From Criibacterium bergeronii (lineage in GTDB: Bacteria > Bacillota > Clostridia > Peptostreptococcales > Filifactoraceae): a stretch of DNA of 64,000 bases. The stretch is from positions 62,001-126,000 of the forward strand of contig NZ_MBEW02000001.1 in NCBI RefSeq assembly GCF_001693775.2. The letters run 5' to 3'. Below the pieces are notes generated by a model. That model was not told where the DNA came from, did not search any database, and saw only the letters and a list, made by a program, of their open reading frames with translations. Below, piece after piece: positions 63,660-64,000 of the stretch. Made by a program: the position numbers and the translations under genes. Every line of letters begins with the position of its first letter. The stretch's first letter is position 1.

Positions 63660-64000
63660 ATGCAAAAACTTGCTCTTATTGTTGGAAAAATTATATATAA
63701 ATTACTAAAGCTCACCGGTAAAAGAGGAGGCTCATTGCCTGGAAAAATAGCAATTAAAATCTGTCCGGATTTGTTAAAATATTTTACCTATCCAAAAACT
63801 ACCATATTGGTAACCGGTACAAACGGTAAAACCTCCACTACAAATATGATAGCTCAAATCTTTGCTAAAACAGGTCAAAAAACTATCACTAACAGCAGAG
63901 GTGATAACATCATAAATGGTATATCCAGCCTTTTAATAAAAAATTCAGCTTTAAATTTTAAAGTAAATGCAAAGATTTTAGTTTTAGAAGTAGATGAGCT
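63660..64000 (+). CDS. murT: Lipid II isoglutaminyl synthase subunit MurT, 5' part
   Basis: The first 113 codons of a Mur-ligase-like protein, cut by the window end. LLKLTGKRGGSLPGKIAIKICPDLLKYF is the typical MurT N-terminus, and TILVTGTNGKTSTTNMIAQIF the ATP-binding loop (about 47-68), followed by NSRGDNIINGISSLL. With GatD it amidates the D-glutamate of lipid II. gatD should follow beyond the window. AGGAGAA precedes the ATG, and TATAAT within 63620-63626 may be the -10 box. Confidence 0.92.
   Translation, partial: MQKLALIVGKIIYKLLKLTGKRGGSLPGKIAIKICPDLLKYFTYPKTTILVTGTNGKTSTTNMIAQIFAKTGQKTITNSRGDNIINGISSLLIKNSALNFKVNAKILVLEVDE

Overview
The window looks like the chromosome of a low-GC, Gram-positive anaerobe of the Clostridia. 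The sequence is strongly A/T-rich, TTG and GTG starts with good ribosome binding sites are common, and the gene content fits this group: a RicT/PSP1 protein, a MurT-type ligase, Pta without respiratory genes, a CD1871A-type CXXC mini-protein, tryptophanase with a sodium symporter, and lysine made by the diaminopimelate dehydrogenase route. A Peptostreptococcaceae-like oral or gut organism is my inference; no rRNA or tRNA gene is present to support a name.

Layout. 1-7396 (+): 3' part of dnaE, a secreted protein with one intact and one degenerate GDPD-like domain, an unknown 418-aa protein and recD2. 7475-11891 (-): a PatB/MalY C-S lyase, a membrane-anchored protein ending in a decarboxylase-like GIIGGADGPTAI tail, rsmG and an SseB-like protein. 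12083-13645 (+): sppA and an RDD protein. 14105-17183 (+): a long-form tryptophanase and an NSS transporter, behind a long leader that holds a dispersed hairpin repeat and a possible Trp-codon leader peptide. 17295-18058 is a gutted ISL3-type insertion sequence. 18227-29311 (+) reads as an acquired L-ascorbate (ula) island: chemoreceptor, ulaG, PTS IIA/IIC/IIB, DeoR regulator, a cytoplasmic beta-propeller-like protein, ulaE, ulaF and its own PTS Enzyme I. A second copy of the same ISL3 end (29331) closes it just before a second Enzyme I gene and transketolase.

33417-34705 (+): a band-7/SPFH protein and a ribbon-helix-helix protein behind a promoter overlapped by an inverted repeat. 35046-41932 (-): a type I restriction-modification system with an XRE regulator. 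Its hsdS carries two repeat tracts that should change specificity: four 12-bp ELTA repeats in the spacer helix and eighteen ACAG repeats that decide whether a third target-recognition domain is fused. A serine recombinase remnant and a broken secreted C39-like peptidase gene mark the edge of a decayed mobile element. 43199-48325 (-): ddh, dapB, dapA, lysC and lysA behind a promoter and a lysine riboswitch with a terminator. 49128-49825 (-): a small secreted protein and a small membrane protein.

50006-55382: uracil permease (+), then deoC-deoB-nupC-udp (-) for nucleoside salvage. 55650-59472 (-): a Crp/Fnr regulator, pta, a small membrane protein, engB and a polytopic ferredoxin-like protein. 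The last is translationally coupled to a 47-aa CXXC mini-protein and a TlpA lipoprotein (to 60226). 60262-63427 (-): the conserved tmk-holB-ricT-trmN6 cluster. 63660 to the end (+) is the start of murT.

How the parts fit: ascorbate enters through the PTS and is converted to D-xylulose 5-phosphate, which the nearby transketolase can use. The decarboxylation step (ulaD) is missing from the cluster. Nucleosides yield acetaldehyde and glyceraldehyde 3-phosphate through DeoB and DeoC, and Pta links acetyl-CoA to acetyl phosphate and thus ATP.
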